Origin: Clostridia bacterium
GTDB taxonomy: Bacteria > Bacillota > Clostridia > Oscillospirales > Acutalibacteraceae
Assembly (NCBI GenBank): GCA_017414725.1
Contig: JAFQKZ010000015.1
Coordinates: 1 to 13,394, forward strand
Length of the DNA stretch: 13,394 bases
Reading direction: 5' to 3'
Shown: positions 13,218 to 13,394 of the stretch, piece by piece
Layout of the letters: the number at the start of each line of letters is the position of its first letter
Position numbering within the stretch: the first letter of the stretch is position 1
Notes under the pieces: model-generated
What the model was told of the DNA's origin: nothing
Databases searched by the model: none
What the model saw: the letters and a program-made list of their open reading frames with translations, nothing else
Position numbers and translations under genes: made by a program

Positions 13218-13394
13218 ATGGTCAGTATAGAAAAATTGCTGAATGAAATCGAAGAATTACTCGATTCAGCATGGCAATTACCTATGTCCGGTGGAAAAAG
13301 CGTCGTAGATATAAAAAAAATAGCAAAAATTTTGGTCGAAATAAAAGAGAATTTGCCGATGGAGATCGTACAAGCCAGAAAAATAGTACAAGAC
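13218..13394 (+). CDS. N-terminal part of a small coiled-coil protein (ATPase-like annotation in Clostridia)
   Basis: The first 59 codons run off the window end. The start ATG at 13218 has AGGAG about 8 bases upstream. The sequence (EKLLNEIEELLDSAWQLPMSGGKSVVD, then ILVEIKENLPMEIVQARKIV) matches a short clostridial protein that typically follows rsmD and coaD and is often labelled ATPase or V-type ATPase subunit H-like. That label comes from its helical sequence, and no enzymatic motif is seen. The function is unknown. It is separated from rsmD by 47 AT-rich bases without a visible terminator. Confidence 0.65.
   Translation, partial: MVSIEKLLNEIEELLDSAWQLPMSGGKSVVDIKKIAKILVEIKENLPMEIVQARKIVQD

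Noticed and set aside
1..13394. CRISPR arrays or insertion sequences
   Set aside because: No regularly spaced repeats, transposase or paired terminal repeats were seen.

Overview
The window is an AT-rich (clearly below one third G+C) piece of a chromosome, most likely an uncultured Clostridia-type Bacillota, probably from a gut metagenome. The evidence is the rimP-nusA-rnpM order, a short NusA without C-terminal repeats, Shine-Dalgarno-led genes with frequent TTG starts, phage genes of a type familiar from clostridial prophages, and the small coiled-coil gene downstream of rsmD. The first 62 bases do not belong to this genome. They are G+C-rich and encode a piece of a Bacteroidota-type DAHP synthase, so the contig end looks chimeric.

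Layout. (1) 111-2487, minus strand: the rimP-nusA-rnpM transcription/translation operon, with its own promoter and a leader hairpin. RimP appears to start at an AUA codon. (2) 2498-8964, minus strand: a compact phage head module read in the order small terminase, large terminase, portal, prohead protease with a nested scaffold start, major capsid protein, head-tail adaptor, head closure, and a last small gene resembling a tail-assembly chaperone. No tail tube, sheath, tape measure, lysis, integrase or replication gene is present. The portal gene is interrupted by one in-frame TAG but is otherwise complete. (3) 8965-9285: a divergent control region with a 22-bp dyad across the head-operon promoter and a separate promoter for the PAAR-like gene. 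(4) 9286-10021: a PAAR-like (DUF4280-type) spike-tip gene and a double-LysM gene, convergent and one base apart. (5) 10022-10371: a gene-free stretch holding, on the minus strand, a leader for the LysM gene with mutually exclusive pairings around its Shine-Dalgarno and a tRNA-Ser-like fragment; on the plus strand it holds a strong sigma-A-type promoter. (6) 10372-13394, plus strand: a housekeeping run of a bS21-like protein with a long acidic extension, YqeG phosphatase, AroQ, MTA/SAH nucleosidase, RsmD and the start of a small coiled-coil gene.

Reading. The terminase, protease and capsid genes keep their recognisable motifs although they sit in the same extreme AT composition as the host genes. 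Either this is a recently stranded prophage remnant (the portal TAG and missing tail argue for decay), or a head module kept for another use, such as a gene-transfer-agent-like particle whose tail is encoded elsewhere. The neighbouring PAAR/LysM pair has the parts of a contractile-injection or phage-tail tip and shares the divergent control region with the head operon. No single known system is established by the sequence alone.
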